Counted from the first letter of the stretch, positions 10,946-23,742 are shown. The stretch is 64,000 nt of DNA from Anadara kagoshimensis (GCA_021292105.1 CM037873.1:17476527-17540526), one strand, 5' to 3'. Made by a program: numbers and translations. The notes: a model not told the origin generated them from the sequence alone.

Positions 10946-13283
10946 ACTATGTCATCTGCGACCGTTGTTGATGACATATCGTGAACATTACGGTGATATC
11001 GCATACGTTTCCAATGGTTTTCGGATAAGATATCCTGTAAAATTGATCGGATCTTGACAAAACTTGGGAAGTGTGTTTATTGTTTAAACATCTGCTTTGA
11101 AGTTTGACAAAATCCGTGCATAACTAAATAACTACTACAACAATCCTACGTTTCGTGGACATCCAGATGATAACTCCTGTAATATCGCCAAACTAGGCGC
11201 ATGTGTTCATCGGATAAAAACCTCGTAAGATGTGTAACAAAATTGATTGGCATCCTTTTATCTGATTAGTCTGTAGATTCCGTGTAATTATTTTACGTAA
11301 ACCAAAATTTGCTCATTGTGACAAAAATTAAACTCTGTTGAAAAAAATACTCAATGAAAGGAGTTTTTGTTTCTCATATCTTGGATTTTGTTATTTTCTA
11401 TAGAGAAGAAGAAAAATGATAAACAATTTCACAAAAAATGGATTAAAAAATCAAGAAAGAAGTATATGGCGAATAGTTTCCTATGCTATGGTTTACGTCC
11501 TTTTGGCGAGAGCCTAAACTGTTATTCTACAGGTTTTAAGATTATTTGTACGAACAATTCTACCTAAACACGTACTTTAAAAAAATGAAAAATAAAGCTT
11601 ATTTTACAAACCAATGAAACAAACATCTAAAATAATGATAAAATAATGTAAATATGTGTGTACCTTTTTGAATAACAAAAATATCGATAATCTATAATAA
11701 AATCAATATCAAAATAACACACATTACAAGTTATGTTAAGTACAAGCCATTTCTTGATTTGTCTCATAATCCTATAATTTAGCTTGTCGAAAAAAGCTTA
11801 CAACCAAAAATGAGACATTGTTATTGGGTTTTTACCGTTCGGATTAAACATTACCGGACAAAAAACACATACGTCTTTTCTATTTGTTCTTTTTGAAGTA
11901 ATGAGGTCATTATTCAGCTAAGCAAATACATTCCATCTTGTTATACGCGCTAATGATCAAAATCACAGGTGTGCGGTTTTCACAGATGTATTAATGCGTT
12001 TTTTCTTTTTTTCTGTTAACTTGTAGATACAATGATATATTCATTTATTGATTTTACTGTATATTATCGTAATCTTTATAACTACTAGTGAATGTTGAAT
12101 TTTCATTTTATTCTTTTTGTGATTATAACAATGATATCATCTTCTGATCGTATAAGCGATAATATAGTCTTTGTTAGTCTGATTCAATTATCTATACATA
12201 GAATGTACTTATAAAGGGTTTATTGAATTACGAGGCGATACTCCTATCCATCAGAGAAGTGGTTATCCATTATCCTTAGTAGATAGAGAAAATCACATGG
12301 AAATGACTCGATAGATTTGGTTATTCTACGTGAAATCATTACGTATTGACAATTTCCTAAGCCATACATGTATATTGCAATGCAATGTGAGGATATTTTT
12401 CAATATTCGTCTATTCTAGTATTTAAGGTCGTGTTTAAAAAACTGTATTCTTTCAAAAATAAGATTATCTTTGGGACTTATAACATTTATTTGGTCATTG
12501 TGGCAACCTGTTCGTCATAAACGAGGTGCTCCGTAGCCGAGTGTTTTTAAGTCGAAATGTTATCACTTTTTGTTGTAAGTTCAGCAATACAAAAAGGAAA
12601 CCAGAGAACCAGTAGGCGAAAACAATCGCCATTCGGGTTCACAGAGCAAAGCACTCATCTATTTCTTGCAGTATATCATATTTAAACGACCATGTATTTT
12701 TTCAAAACACCAAGCTATTGGCAGAATGAAAAGTAATAGAATTTAACTGAACCAATACCTTCGATTTTGTTTTTACAAAAACTGTCTAAACATACCTAGA
12801 GGCGTTTTTAAATAAATGAATCAGCCTTAATCACATCGATGTTTTAGTCAAAATAAATGTTTTAAATGGATTCTGTATTAATTTCAGTATAAGAGTATGA
12901 TGTGTTGTATAAATAGCCTGATTGTTCATACTTACGGTATTACTTAATTGAGATTTCGTAATACTGCAAGATAAATTCCCAGACAAATTGTTCTTTGGAG
13001 AGCCATCAAAGGATCAGCGCTGATATGTTTTCATAAATGCAGAGAACTAATCGGTGTGTTGAAGTACTATGCTTCATATCATTTCTTCATTGCAATTTTG
13101 AGTTACCAAGAGACAAATTCAGTTACATAATTTATTACAATAATTGAGATTGGATATTTTGGAAATATCGCGGAGGAAATGAGAAAGTAGAAAAGTAAAT
13201 CAAACTCTAGTAACGAACTTATATATATTTATAAATTGTATTTTAAATTTACAAATGCAACCAAATTCACTACTATATAACAT
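10946..13283. other. No recognised feature except a possible SINE relic
   Basis: AT-rich; only 12,529-12,665 looks tRNA-derived. Confidence 0.5.
12529..12665 (+). repeat. Possible degenerate tRNA-derived SINE
   Basis: GGTGCTCCGTAGCCGAGTG resembles a tRNA head with an A-box, and CGGGTTCACAG about 110 bp later is a loose B-box. The spacing is too long for a tRNA, and no target duplication was found. Confidence 0.25.
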
Positions 13284-13345
13284 ACAAAGGTTTTTACTTT
13301 TCTTTTGGATTGTGATTTGAACATGTACTGGTATGAATGTTCTGA
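13284..13345 (+). mobile_element. Retroelement terminal tail
   Basis: TTTTTACTTTTCTTTTGGAT and GTGATTTGAACATGTACTGG: only the last 60 bp of family R. Confidence 0.5.
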
Positions 13346-15054
13346 TTAATTATCTTATTTGTTGATGAGCAACAAAACTCTAACCCCCCTTCTACTAGAA
13401 CGGTCTTTGGCCAACTGATTGCTAAACTTAGAAATATAAAAATAAAGTAAAAATAATATTAACTTTCTCTTCTTCCAGAATACTTCTTGTATCCATATTT
13501 AAATCCGTCAGTTTATAATTTTTAACAATAATTTCAATCATTTAGCAAATATCTAGTGGCATATTTATTTAAATAATCTCATATATAAAAAAGAATGCTA
13601 ACATGCACTTTATCCTCTTGCTTAGCCTTTGTAACTTCCCTGCAGTGTAAAAGTAAGTATATAAAGACAAAACGTAGCCTTTAATGCAGATTCAGCAACT
13701 TGCGTCTTAACCATTGGTAATCGGACGATAAAAGCGTGTTTATACCTTTGGATGTTGTCCGAACTTCCCGTGTTAATCGTTGTTTTAAAAAACGGGTGCA
13801 TATGAAATATTGAACATTCAATTGAAATTGCCATTTATTTAGTTTAGGTTCGGTATCCAAAAGAAAAGTATAACTTATCTAAAAGCAAATAAAATATACA
13901 AAGGGAGAAAAAGAATTCGAAGGAAAATAAAAAAAACATAAAAACACGCCAATCTATAGTTATACTAAAATCCCAAAGTAAAAAAAAAAAAACTTCCAGG
14001 TTTCAAGCTGGTAAACCAGGTATCACGATTTTAACCTTTGAATAAATATGCAATGCAGAGAAAATAATATTATAAAATGAACCTTGTATTTAGTCAATTT
14101 TTATCGAATTCCTGGAACCTATTATTATGTTAACACTAAAACTACGCGACATCAAAGCCAGCGTACCTTTCTGCACTGATCGTGAAAAATATGCAATCAG
14201 ATGAAAATGTAAATGACATTTCAGTAATACTGTTGAAATAAAACTGCACTGAAAGAGAGTAAATTGCAGGTGATCTTAAAACTATTAATAGTATAAAAAT
14301 TTTATATGGTATTAAAATATACCCTCAATAACTAGTTCCTGGAATAAAACCATTTTCAGCCAATCAAATTACGATAACAAATGTTAACAAGTTTAATACG
14401 AGATTAGAGTTTGTGTTTTATATTTGTCGTTAAAACCTAATAACTGAAGGTTTTAAAAGAAGTCCGAGAAATGGCTTAATGAGAAAAACCGCTATTAAGA
14501 TAAAGTATTTGCAAAATTTGGGTATATATTTATTTTGTTTATGTGTTGAACCGCCTTTGTGATTTAAAAAAAAAAAAATAATTGCTTTCAGTCGAATTGT
14601 AATTTGGGCATGAACTTGTATGTTTGTTTTACATTTGATTCTGGGATTGTTATTTGGGTACGGATTGCTATGTTTGTTTTTCATTTAGTTTCACAATTTA
14701 AACCCTATAGTTTAAATATTTTATTCGTAAACAATGTATTTAAAACAATAGTAAAGCCTTTAAAATAACTTCCCATTTTATTTTGATGTGAAAAATGTAA
14801 GCATACAATATGCCAGGTAAGCAAATGGATACTGAAATATACAACATCACTTCCCTTTCCTATTATAAACTTAGCCAAATAAAAAGATACATTGTTAAAA
14901 GACAGTTTCTCTTTCTGACTACAACACGTTTGGGCGTTTATCGAATAGCGGGTCGCAAATTACATCAAATCTCTTTCGAAGCAATTATATTAGCCATGTT
15001 AGACCTTTTTTACTTTGCTAGAGCACAAATACATAAAATTTATTCTAAGTGATC
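13346..15054. other. No recognised feature apart from two repeat tails
   Basis: Contains A-runs at about 13,980 and 14,565 and chance-level frames (13,622-13,834 -, 14,430-14,684 -, 14,810-15,052 +). Confidence 0.5.
14583..14686 (+). mobile_element. Two consecutive retroelement terminal tails
   Basis: ATTGTAATTTGGGCATGAAC and GGGATTGTTATTTGGGTACG, each followed by a TATGTTTG motif, lie 50 bp apart: two very short 3' ends in the same direction. Confidence 0.45.
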
Positions 15055-15545
15055 AAACATTTCTGAATTAGTTGTTGTCACCTGTACTTAGATGATACAC
15101 TCATATTTTCTATTTATTTCCAACTGCAATAATATAAGCAATATAAGACGATATTTTTAGCTTTCACAAAACACAAACATATAAATCGAAAAGTTTTAAA
15201 TTAGTTGTTGTCCCCTGTACTTAGAGAATGTATTCATATTTCTATTTATTTCCGACTGCAATAATATAAGCAATATAAGACGATATTTTTAGCTTTTACA
15301 AAGCACAAAAATATATAAATATATTTTAAGTGAACGAAAAGTTCTGAATTAGTAGTTGTCCCCTGTACTTAGAGAATGTATTCATATTTCTATTTATTTC
15401 AACTGCAATAATATAAGCAATATAAAACGATATTTTTAGCTTTTACAGAGCACAAAAATATATAAATATATTTTAAGTGATCGAAAAGTTCTGAATTAGT
15501 TACGGTCTCCTGCCTGTACATTGGTGATATATTTATATTTTCTTA
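15055..15545. repeat. Tandem repeat, about 133-148-bp unit, 3.5 copies
   Basis: AATTAG anchors recur at 15,066, 15,199, 15,347 and 15,494. Units share GTCCCCTGTACTTAGAGAAT, CTGCAATAATATAAGCAATA and ACGATATTTTTAGCTTT. The first unit is shorter and the last truncated. Confidence 0.88.
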
Positions 15546-16117
15546 TTTTTCCCTTCCTTTTATAATAATCAATGATAGAATTTGCAATGAAAAGTGACTT
15601 TATCAGTAAATCAGTGTTTTATATATTCGTAAACATATAGAGAGATGTTATATAATAGCTTTTATGTAGATACGATTGCTAACTGCATCCCAACATTACA
15701 ATATCTTGCTTTTTAACCACAAAAAACTCTGAAATAACAAAGTCAATATATTCAATAAAGCATTGCCGTTTATTGCCTAATGAATATTAACACGTTTAAT
15801 AAATGATTCAGTATAGATTGCATTCTTTGGAAATTATAAAATATTCTTTAAAATATCATTAAAATTGCAAAATTGAAAAAAGTCGCCAAAATGACAAATT
15901 TTGAAGCGTTTTATTATGACTTAGTATAAAACAAACTAATAACTATGCATTTTAAAAGTACTTTACAGTTTATTATCTTGTTAAAATTGCAAATTGGAGA
16001 TTTATGTCGCCAATAGCTAAAAGTTAGAATCAAAATTGTATATTTAAGTGTTTAAAATTTTTCAATAGTAAGATGTTTGTATAATATAAGAATAAATGAG
16101 TTTCTTTTCATTCTAAT
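15546..16117. other. No recognised feature
   Basis: AT-rich; likewise 16,276-16,640 between the retroelement tail and the satellite. Confidence 0.55.
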
Positions 16118-16275
16118 TTTTGATTACACATGGAGGGTGTTACTAGCGAAACAGGAATTGCTTACACTTTCGTATCACCATATCTCACTTTCCTTGTGGA
16201 AAATCACCTGTTTAACTTAAATTGCCAGTTTATTACTTTGCTTTAGGATTGTAATGTTTGGACATTGATTGGTTT
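16118..16275 (+). mobile_element. Retroelement 3' end
   Basis: TTTTTGATTACACATGGAGG, TTGCTTACACTTTCGTATCA, TTACTTTGCTTTAGGATTGT and GGACATTGATTGG. Confidence 0.6.
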
Positions 16276-16640
16276 TGAACAGTCAATGTGAAAGAGAACA
16301 ACAAACACTTTGTTTTAGAAACGAAACAAACAAACAAGAAAGAAAAAACAAATGGTTAAATTTGATTTTATTAAACTCAGGTGCATTATAAACTTTTTTA
16401 ATACAAAGGTTCAGATATAGCTACAAATTTTATTTATATCTTTGCCCTTAATTTTTTATGAAAAACTTAAAATGACCGATCAAAACACCAAGACTAATCA
16501 CATCATGAAAATTCATGTGATGCGATTTCAGAATCAGAATGTTTGTCCAATTCTTTACTCGCATAATCGATCTTTTACAGTTTGCCATTAACAATATTTT
16601 TTAATATGTTATTTTTTCTTTATAAAAATTTTAAGTTATT

Positions 16641-17658
16641 TCAAATGGAAATGTAGCTTTGCGCGTAATAACAAAACTTGTAGATACTTTAAATAGAGAT
16701 ATAGCTTTCAACTGCATAACAGAACTTAAAGATATTTCAAATGAAATGGAAATTTAGCTTTCATATGAATAACAGAACTTAAAGGTATATCAAATGAAGC
16801 TTTCATCTGAATAAGAGAACTAATAAAAATATAGCTTTCAGCTGAATAAGAGAACTAATGTAAATATAGCTTTCAGCTGAATAAGAGAACCAATGAAAAT
16901 ATAGCTTTCAGCTGAATAAGAGAACTAATAAACATATAGCTTTCAGCTGAATAAGAGAACTAATAAACATATAGTTTTCAGCTGAATAAGAGAACTAATG
17001 TGAATATAGTTTTCAGCTGAATAAGAGAACTAATGTAAATATAGCTTACAGCTGAATAAGATAACTAATGTAAATATAGCTTTCAGCTGAATAAGAGAAC
17101 TAATGTAAATATAGCTTTCAGCTGAATAAGAGAACTAATAAACATATAGTTTTCAGCTGAATAAGAGAACTAATGTGAATATAGTTTTCAGCTGAATAAG
17201 AGAACTAATGTAAATATAGCTTACAACTGAATAAGAGAACTAATGTAAATATAGCTTTCAGCTGAATAAGAGAACTAATGTAAATATAGCTTTCAGCTGA
17301 ATAAGAGAACTAATAAACATATAGTTTTCAGCTGAATAAGAGAACTAATGTGAATATAGTTTTCAGCTGAATAAGAGAACTAATGTAAATATAGCTTACA
17401 GCTGAATAAGATAACTAATGTAAATATAGCTTTCAGCTGAATAAGAGAACTAATGTAAATATAGCTTTCAACTGAATAAGAGAACTAATGTAAATATAGC
17501 TTTCAGCTGAGTAAGAGAACTAATGAACATATAGCTTTCAGTTGAATAAGATAACTAATGTAAATATAGCTTTCAGTTGAATAAGATAACTAATAAAATA
17601 TAGCTTTCAGTTGAATAAGATAACTAATGTAAATATAGCTTTCAACTGAATAACATAC
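16641..17658. repeat. 35-bp satellite with higher-order organisation
   Basis: From 16,821 to 17,658 there are about 24 units of 35 bp, each with TATAGCTTTCAGCTGAATAA then GAGAAC. Three variants recur: B with ATAAACATATAGTTTT (16,961; 17,136; 17,311), C with ATGTGAATATAGTTTT (16,996; 17,171; 17,346) and D with ATATAGCTTACA (17,031; 17,206; 17,381). The order B-C-D-A-A repeats every 175 bp, three times. Longer, older-looking units of the same motif occupy 16,641-16,820. Each unit carries the palindrome CAGCTG. Confidence 0.9.
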
Positions 17659-17789
17659 ACCTTGTAATGATCCAGAACAGCCAAAATACGACAGTATCGA
17701 TTTCTGACAATGTGTACTGGATACCTTGTAATTATATTCGTTACACGTTCAGGGTTTTATAATCAGTGCTCGCAATGTCTGGGTTATAT

Positions 17790-18125
17790 TGTCTCTTGTT
17801 TTAAACTAGGGAGAAAGTTGCTTACAAATACATTGGCCCAGGGATATTACAAGCCCAGATTTATCAAGGCTCTCAAAACTCTTATGACATCATAATGGTG
17901 TTGTTGATAAGTATGATGTCTCTGTATCCAATTGTCCTGGATATATTTGGCACCGCCCATGGTTCCTTTCGTCCTCAATTTCTATTTCTCACGTGGCGAT
18001 TACAGCTATCTAAAAATGGAGATGCTTACACTTACAGGCACCCTGGTGAAAGTTTACGTTTTTGTCTTAATTTACCAGTTTCAAAACATCTACTTTTGCT
18101 TTGAGATTGTGATATGAAGATAAAA
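17790..18125 (+). mobile_element. Retroelement 3' end, long diverged copy
   Basis: AAGTTGCTTACAAATAC, CCCAGGGATATTACAAGCC, TTGATAAGTATGATGTCTCT, TGTCCTGGATATATTTGGC and a TTTTGCTTTGAGATTGTGA tail. Overlapping open frames here are by-products of the repeat. Begins soon after the 35-bp satellite. Confidence 0.65.
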
Positions 18126-18531
18126 TGGTATGTTTTATGATACGTGCTTGCAATATGTGTTTTACATTGTCAGGTTTTCTTATATCGGCCGTCAATATGT
18201 TGATTCGGGTATTGCCAATTACATTTTTTACTGCTTCAATTTTTTATATTCCATCTAAAATAGCTGTAAATAATCCTAGCCGTGATACATGCCAATCTTA
18301 CAATTACATTCTGATACCAGATAATTATATTAAAAGGAAATGCATCCAAGACAGTAAAATACAATCACATTAAGAGATTTGATTAGACAGCGTGTTTTAA
18401 GAAGCATGATCACTATAAAAATACCAATAATCCGATTTCAAGATATTATATTAGCAAATGATATTAGAGTGGGAGCAGAGTAGTAAACAAGTCTCGATTA
18501 ATATTGACCCTTACATCAACGTCCACAAGTT

Positions 18532-18653
18532 TTAGATGGATGGAGTCATTGTCCTATTATCACCAAATCTTTCCAAAGCCGCAGCACCAGATTGTTCCGA
18601 AACAGACTTTCCACCAGATGCGCTCGGACTACAACCGCAGAAACCGAAACACC
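18532..18653 (-). CDS. Candidate terminal coding exon, unknown protein
   Basis: Seen on the minus strand: a patch clearly richer in GC than its surroundings, with acceptor-like TTTGTTTAAGGTTGTAAG, then two bases and 39 codons to a TAA stop. The peptide reads CFGFCGCSPSASGGKSVSEQ and ends ERFGDNRTMTPSI, resembling a Gly/Ser-rich cytoplasmic tail following a Cys-rich juxtamembrane stretch. The plus strand is also open here from ATG 18,537. No family is recognised and no partner exon was found. The acceptor has a weak pyrimidine tract. Inference only. Confidence 0.22.
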
Positions 18654-20632
18654 CTTACAACCTTAAACAAACACCATATATAATTATCAAATTTTATATG
18701 AATTAAACACAGTACAGGAACGAAGAGTCACTATTATGCAATGTGTCTGTGAATTTATGTAGGCGCTAAAGAAACACAGATCTGTGACGTCATAGATAAA
18801 AAATTGTCATTTAAAACATTGCCAAAAAGTGCACACAAGCATGGCGTCACTATGATATGGATCTACATAAAGTTATAAAGTCAAATGCGATTTGACTAGC
18901 GAAAAATTATCGATAAAGAGCATGAAATACCAAACGTCGTAGACATGATATTATTTAATTACCAGGGGTACTTTTTATGCTGAGAGATAGTCTACGCCCA
19001 TTATAGCGTAAAATGCATTTCTTGAGTTCCAGACTAAGTTTTTGCCCGATGTGACTTTTAGTGATTTATACAAGATTTCTTTAAGATAAAGAATATTCAG
19101 TAAAAAGTTCTTAAGACATGGCGCTCTATTGATTACCTGCATTAACGGTGTTTCAAGTTTACATGCTCTTGTAATAAAGGTAAAAAAAGTAACCAGCATT
19201 TCTATAGTTCCAGTCTTGTACTTCATTATATGTGACTATTGTAGTTAGTTAAATAGGAGGTGTTTACCCCACCAAAGTACCCGGTCTCATTTTCTTTCTT
19301 GATGGAAGTTAACGTGTTAACTTGGTTTGCCAGTTTCGAAGTTTTTACTTTGCTTTGAGTTAATGATTTGGGCATGGATTGATATGTGCTTTTGTTTTCT
19401 TTTTGTTTTTTTAATTTTTTAAGCATATAAATATAAAATTGAAAATACCAACTTTTTCGTAAACACGGCGTGGTTTCCATTTATTACTAGTGGAAAAATC
19501 GATTTTATGCTGATCATCTACGTACAATCTGCGAGCTCTATCTACTCTGTAAATCACTGTTCGATGTGACAGACATGCAAGACATCTAAATATACTCATT
19601 AATTACCACAAAAACGTGCTTGGAGCATTTGCAGGTCTTTGTATCATTTTTCTTGGAATGGTAAGCACACGAACGTGCGTGTATGTCTGTTGTGTGTGTT
19701 TCGAATAAATTTGATTTCAGTAATTTTGTTTAAGGTAGATATTAAATTAAAAACTATTAAAATGCTTCATATAAAAAAATCAAGTCCTTAAAAATTGAAA
19801 TAACATTTTGGTTCTTTATACAAATTACTTTCTGTTTTAGCCATGTTTTAAAGCCAGTAATTCAGATCGATGGTTTCCAGCTCATGACAGTTCAAAACAA
19901 AAGCGAAGTAACCGCAAGGCTATTGAAGACAAGGCCTGAAATTTTTTAAATCACGTCCTTAAAAATGCAAAACACTATATACCCGGTTTCTAAGGACACG
20001 CAATGATATGATAAATTACTATCGGAATGTAACAGCTTTACATTAGCAGATAATCTAAGTTATAAAGTAAAATACATCTCTTTACACTTGCATCGATATC
20101 TGTCTTGCTGATTTTTCTATTAGAAACGGATATTTTCAATTTTCTAGTAGCAATATAATTATACACTCTGTTGAACTCAATTAGATGCATTATATAGGAA
20201 CACTTAATGGATGGAAAGAGTGCCATGGAAAAAATTAGAATCAGCAAATAAAGTTATTTTAGTTTATAGAAATCGAACATGTATAATTTAAGAAAAATAT
20301 CCTATAATTTTGCTTTGACTTTTAGTTTTATTATTTAATTCTGATCTTTCGAAATACACCAATACAAGGTAAAACAGTACTTTTAGGTACTAATTTAGAG
20401 AAATGTTTTTAAATAACTTCCCTAAAAAGAAGAAAGATATTGAAGTATCAAACAAAATATAAAAATTGCCTAAAATCAAAACCTTAAATTTGGAAACAGT
20501 GGAGAACAAGTCACGATTTCAATCAATGCAACCAAACAGAACAAGACAATAAAGGCATATAATACAATTAAAATGATTATTACAAATGAAAAAAATAAAT
20601 ACATTTTCCTAATTATTTGTGTATGACTAATA
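18654..20632. other. No recognised feature apart from one repeat tail
   Basis: Minus-strand frames at 18,975-19,226, 19,226-19,480 and 20,038-20,247 have no domain or exon support. Confidence 0.5.
19226..19388 (+). mobile_element. Retroelement 3' end
   Basis: TAGTTAGTTAAATAGGAGGT, GTACCCGGTCTCATTTTC, GTTTTTACTTTGCTTTGAG and GGGCATGGATTGATATG. Confidence 0.65.
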
Positions 20633-20700
20633 GAATCTTACACCGGTAACAGGGTAAGACAGAGATTTTTCTGTCCTACCCTGTTACTGGTGTAGGATTC
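20633..20700. repeat. 30-bp-arm hairpin
   Basis: Arms 20,633-20,662 and 20,671-20,700 pair at 27 of 30 positions, with an 8-base loop. Core: ACCGGTAACAGGGTAAGACA. Two of the three mismatches would still pair as G-U in RNA. Confidence 0.8.
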
Positions 20701-21319
20701 TTTTTCTCACACATTTGCAACATAAAACATGATTTGTAAACAAAAAATTGCATCAAATATTCAGTTTTCATGTCATCATCCGTGCCTACTGAAAAACGTA
20801 ATCGATTTGTTGACGTTCGCACGTAAAATATTGTGACGATATCAATTAAGCGTGTGCAAGTTATTGTGACGTTGAGAAACTGTTTGTTAACTTAGGAACT
20901 TTTCTAAACTTTTTCAGTCCTTTCAACGATAAATACAATGCAGGTATCACTACGCGGGAAATTTAGCGTGTAGCCTGTCTCAACCCTAGGGTGAGACAAG
21001 GAAATCCCGCATGGGTAAAAACAAGGGATTTCCATGTCACAGGTGTGAGAAATATACATATGCTTATTAATGTTGCAATGTTTGGTACAATAAGGGTTTT
21101 CATTCGTTTGTCTTTGGTACAATTGGTTGATAAGACCGATTCTTCAAATTCAGTTTTATATTTATACCTGAATTTGAAGTCTACGGAATATTACATTTGA
21201 AGCTGTATGACAAACGTTACATACATTTTTCTATTGTCAAGTGTTCTTTTACATGCAGCAATATAATTGGTTATCCTACTTATGGTATATTTTTATATCA
21301 AATTTATACGCTAGGATAG

Positions 21320-21580
21320 AGTTCGTTCGTACTATGGCAATTTTATACAAGGAAGGACGCTGTTTAAAAAATAAACTGATGACGCAAATATGTAATCGCC
21401 GTATCCAAAGTTACCGTGATATATTTGACATCTCATAGTGCACTGTTCCTTTAATTCCCCAGTTTGATTACACACTTTGAGGAGGTAGGTAGCTAAACAG
21501 GTGGGGTTTACTCTTTTGGAGACATCTTACTTCCTTGGTTTAACTTAATTTGCCAGTTTAACAGTTTTTATTTAGGCCGA
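21320..21580 (+). mobile_element. Retroelement 3' end with internal loss
   Basis: ACTATGGCAATTTTATACAA matches the RT-tail region, then ATATTTGACATCTCATAGTG, TTTGATTACACAC and GGTAGCTAAACAGG. The central GGCCGTCATCACAG part is missing. Confidence 0.55.
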
Positions 21581-21980
21581 TGCTATGACCACATATTTTT
21601 TCATAGCTGTATAACCGTATACATGCTTTACATAAATTGATTGAACATGATTAAATGATATAATTTAGAATTAAATCAAAATTATATTGATGTTCTGTCC
21701 AAAAAGTGCTGTCTAAATGATGGATGACCGATCTTAAATCGTGTTCAACTGCAAAAAACGATCCGACCGTATGGCGAAAACAAAATGGCGGATCGAAAAA
21801 CGTATTTACGTTTTTGATCAAAATAGTTTATTATTTCTTTTATTGTACTTTAATTATCACTAAACTGGTGCATGTATAGTCCGTCATAGACTTATAAAAC
21901 CCGCGTACATGTATATTATAAAATACAGGTATAAAAAAATACGTGGTAATAGACCCGTACGGGGCAATAACCACTGCGTT

Positions 21981-22022
21981 TTATTTATTGGAATTGTGAT
22001 TTTGACATGAAACGTTATGTTT
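21981..22022 (+). mobile_element. Retroelement terminal tail
   Basis: GGAATTGTGATTTTGACATG then ACGTTATGTTTG. Confidence 0.4.
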
Positions 22023-22384
22023 GTTATTAATTAACCAAATTATAGATCGTGACTTTCTGATTTTATTTTGTTATAAGTAATCGTTAAATAGCGTAGTAAG
22101 ACTTTAATGCCAAACAATGATATTAATCATAATATATAGAACATTATCCAGTATGAGTTTATAATATGTATAATAGGGAAACTCATCTGAGGGCCTGAAT
22201 ATTACAGTTAAGAGACGAAGCTTGCCATACGACTGGAAACATGTTTCTTTATATACTTCGTTACTGTTCTTTACAATATATATGTATCTAAGCGTATTTG
22301 AAATGTAGGTCTATATGTTTTGAGAATGGTATAAGAAAAACGTATTTGAAAAAATAACTGGATTCCCGTCGTTTGGGAAGAAAT

Positions 22385-22452
22385 CCACACGCGTTTATCT
22401 TAATTTGCCAGCCTTTTTTGCAAGATTAGGATTTTGACATGGGCTGATATGT
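22385..22452 (+). mobile_element. Retroelement terminal tail
   Basis: CTTAATTTGCCAGCC, GATTAGGATTTTGACATGGG and CTGATATG. Confidence 0.45.
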
Positions 22453-23024
22453 TTACTGTTTATTTTAGATTGAAGCAACTGGGGGTACATATGAATGAAG
22501 AAAATAATTTATTATAAAAGTTCTATATAGTAATTGATGGAAAACATCGTCTAGACATTCAATTTTGTTTTTCTTTTGTGATTAAAATTTTATACGATTT
22601 CAATATGTATACTGTAGAGCTATATAACAGTATTAAAGTAAGATCCAGGCGGTAACCGTCAGATAAAATACAATCCCTGCGTTACAAGATAATATATTTC
22701 TATATGCCTTGACATATGCATTAACTTTAGTGTCTTCCTAAATCTGGGAAATATCGAATCTCTGAGGAAATAAAACAGCGCGTTTTGTTATTATAATCCA
22801 ATTGATGATGACCGTGTAACATGTGTCCGTATCAACTCCTAATACCTTGTAGAAATAATAGCAAAACTGATGTATAAAGTAAATTACTGTTATTGGTTTT
22901 CTGATAATTCGAACCTAGGCTTACATTTCACTAAGTCACCATTTAGTTATAAGAAACTTGTTTCATTGTATAAAGGAAAAGCTGTGTAGTAGGGACGAAC
23001 TTTACCATAGCGTGTAACAATCAA

Positions 23025-23430
23025 ACATGCCAATCCATGTTCAAACAACAATTCTAAACCAAAGTAAAGTCTTTATAACTGGCAAATTAAGTCAAACACG
23101 TAATCATTCACAGAGAGTGAGGCCGGGTAACTATTTCATGTTTACCAACTTTACTCGTCACGTGTTTAATCAAAACTGAGAAAAATATATATGGAACTAT
23201 GGGACGTCAAATATGTTAATATTGGATACAGGGAAATCATACTTATCAACATTATTATGATCACGATCATAAATCTGTTTAGGCTTTGATAAGCCTAAAC
23301 TTTCAATATCCATGAGTCAATAATTTACATGTAAGCAATTTGCTTCGTTGTCGAAAAGGTCCCCATAATGTTTCTACCATATGTTATAAACTGTGAAAGG
23401 GCAGAAGCAGAGTCATTGCTGCGAAGAAAA
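23025..23430 (-). mobile_element. Retroelement 3' end, diverged long copy
   Basis: Minus-strand family-R landmarks from the tail (CCAATCCATGTTCAAAC on +) to the region with TTGCTTCGTTGTCGAAAAGG. More divergent than 55,685. Confidence 0.65.
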
Positions 23431-23621
23431 GGAAACAATAGAAATACCATCGAGTTTGATATATCGCTTCAGATGTAACACCTATATATGTTTTATTATT
23501 ATATGCAGTACCATAAAAAATTACCAAAATGTGCTAGGATAAGGTATAGATTAGGTATTTTGACATTACAAGGCCTACTTTATTTTCATAAATAAAATGC
23601 ACATGTTTTTATATAATTTAT

Positions 23622-23742
23622 CAAAAACAAACATACTTATCCATGTCCGAATCACAATCCAGAAGCAAGGTAAAAACTTTGGAACTGACAAATCAGGTTA
23701 GACAAGTAAACTTCCACCAGGAAAGTGAGATCGGGTTCTCAA
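23622..23742 (-). mobile_element. Retroelement 3' end, short well-kept copy
   Basis: On plus: ACATACTTATCCATGTCCGA, ATCACAATCCAGAAGCAAGG, CCACCAGGAAAGTGAGATCG. Complement of the family tail. Confidence 0.7.

Larger units (their letters stand above)
20701..22384. other. Mostly unrecognised, with repeat tails
   Basis: Around 20,960-21,050 short complementary segments (GAGACAAGGAAATCCCGC, AAGGGATTTCCATG) hint at another small hairpin, not clearly bounded. Confidence 0.4.

Noticed and set aside
16641-17658. CRISPR-like array
   Set aside because: Units are contiguous with no unique spacers, and the context is eukaryotic; it is a satellite.
17710-18373. Three overlapping plus-strand frames as small proteins
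   Set aside because: The frames up to 18,117 lie within or directly beside a diverged retroelement 3' end; the last (18,125-18,373) has no domain or splice support.
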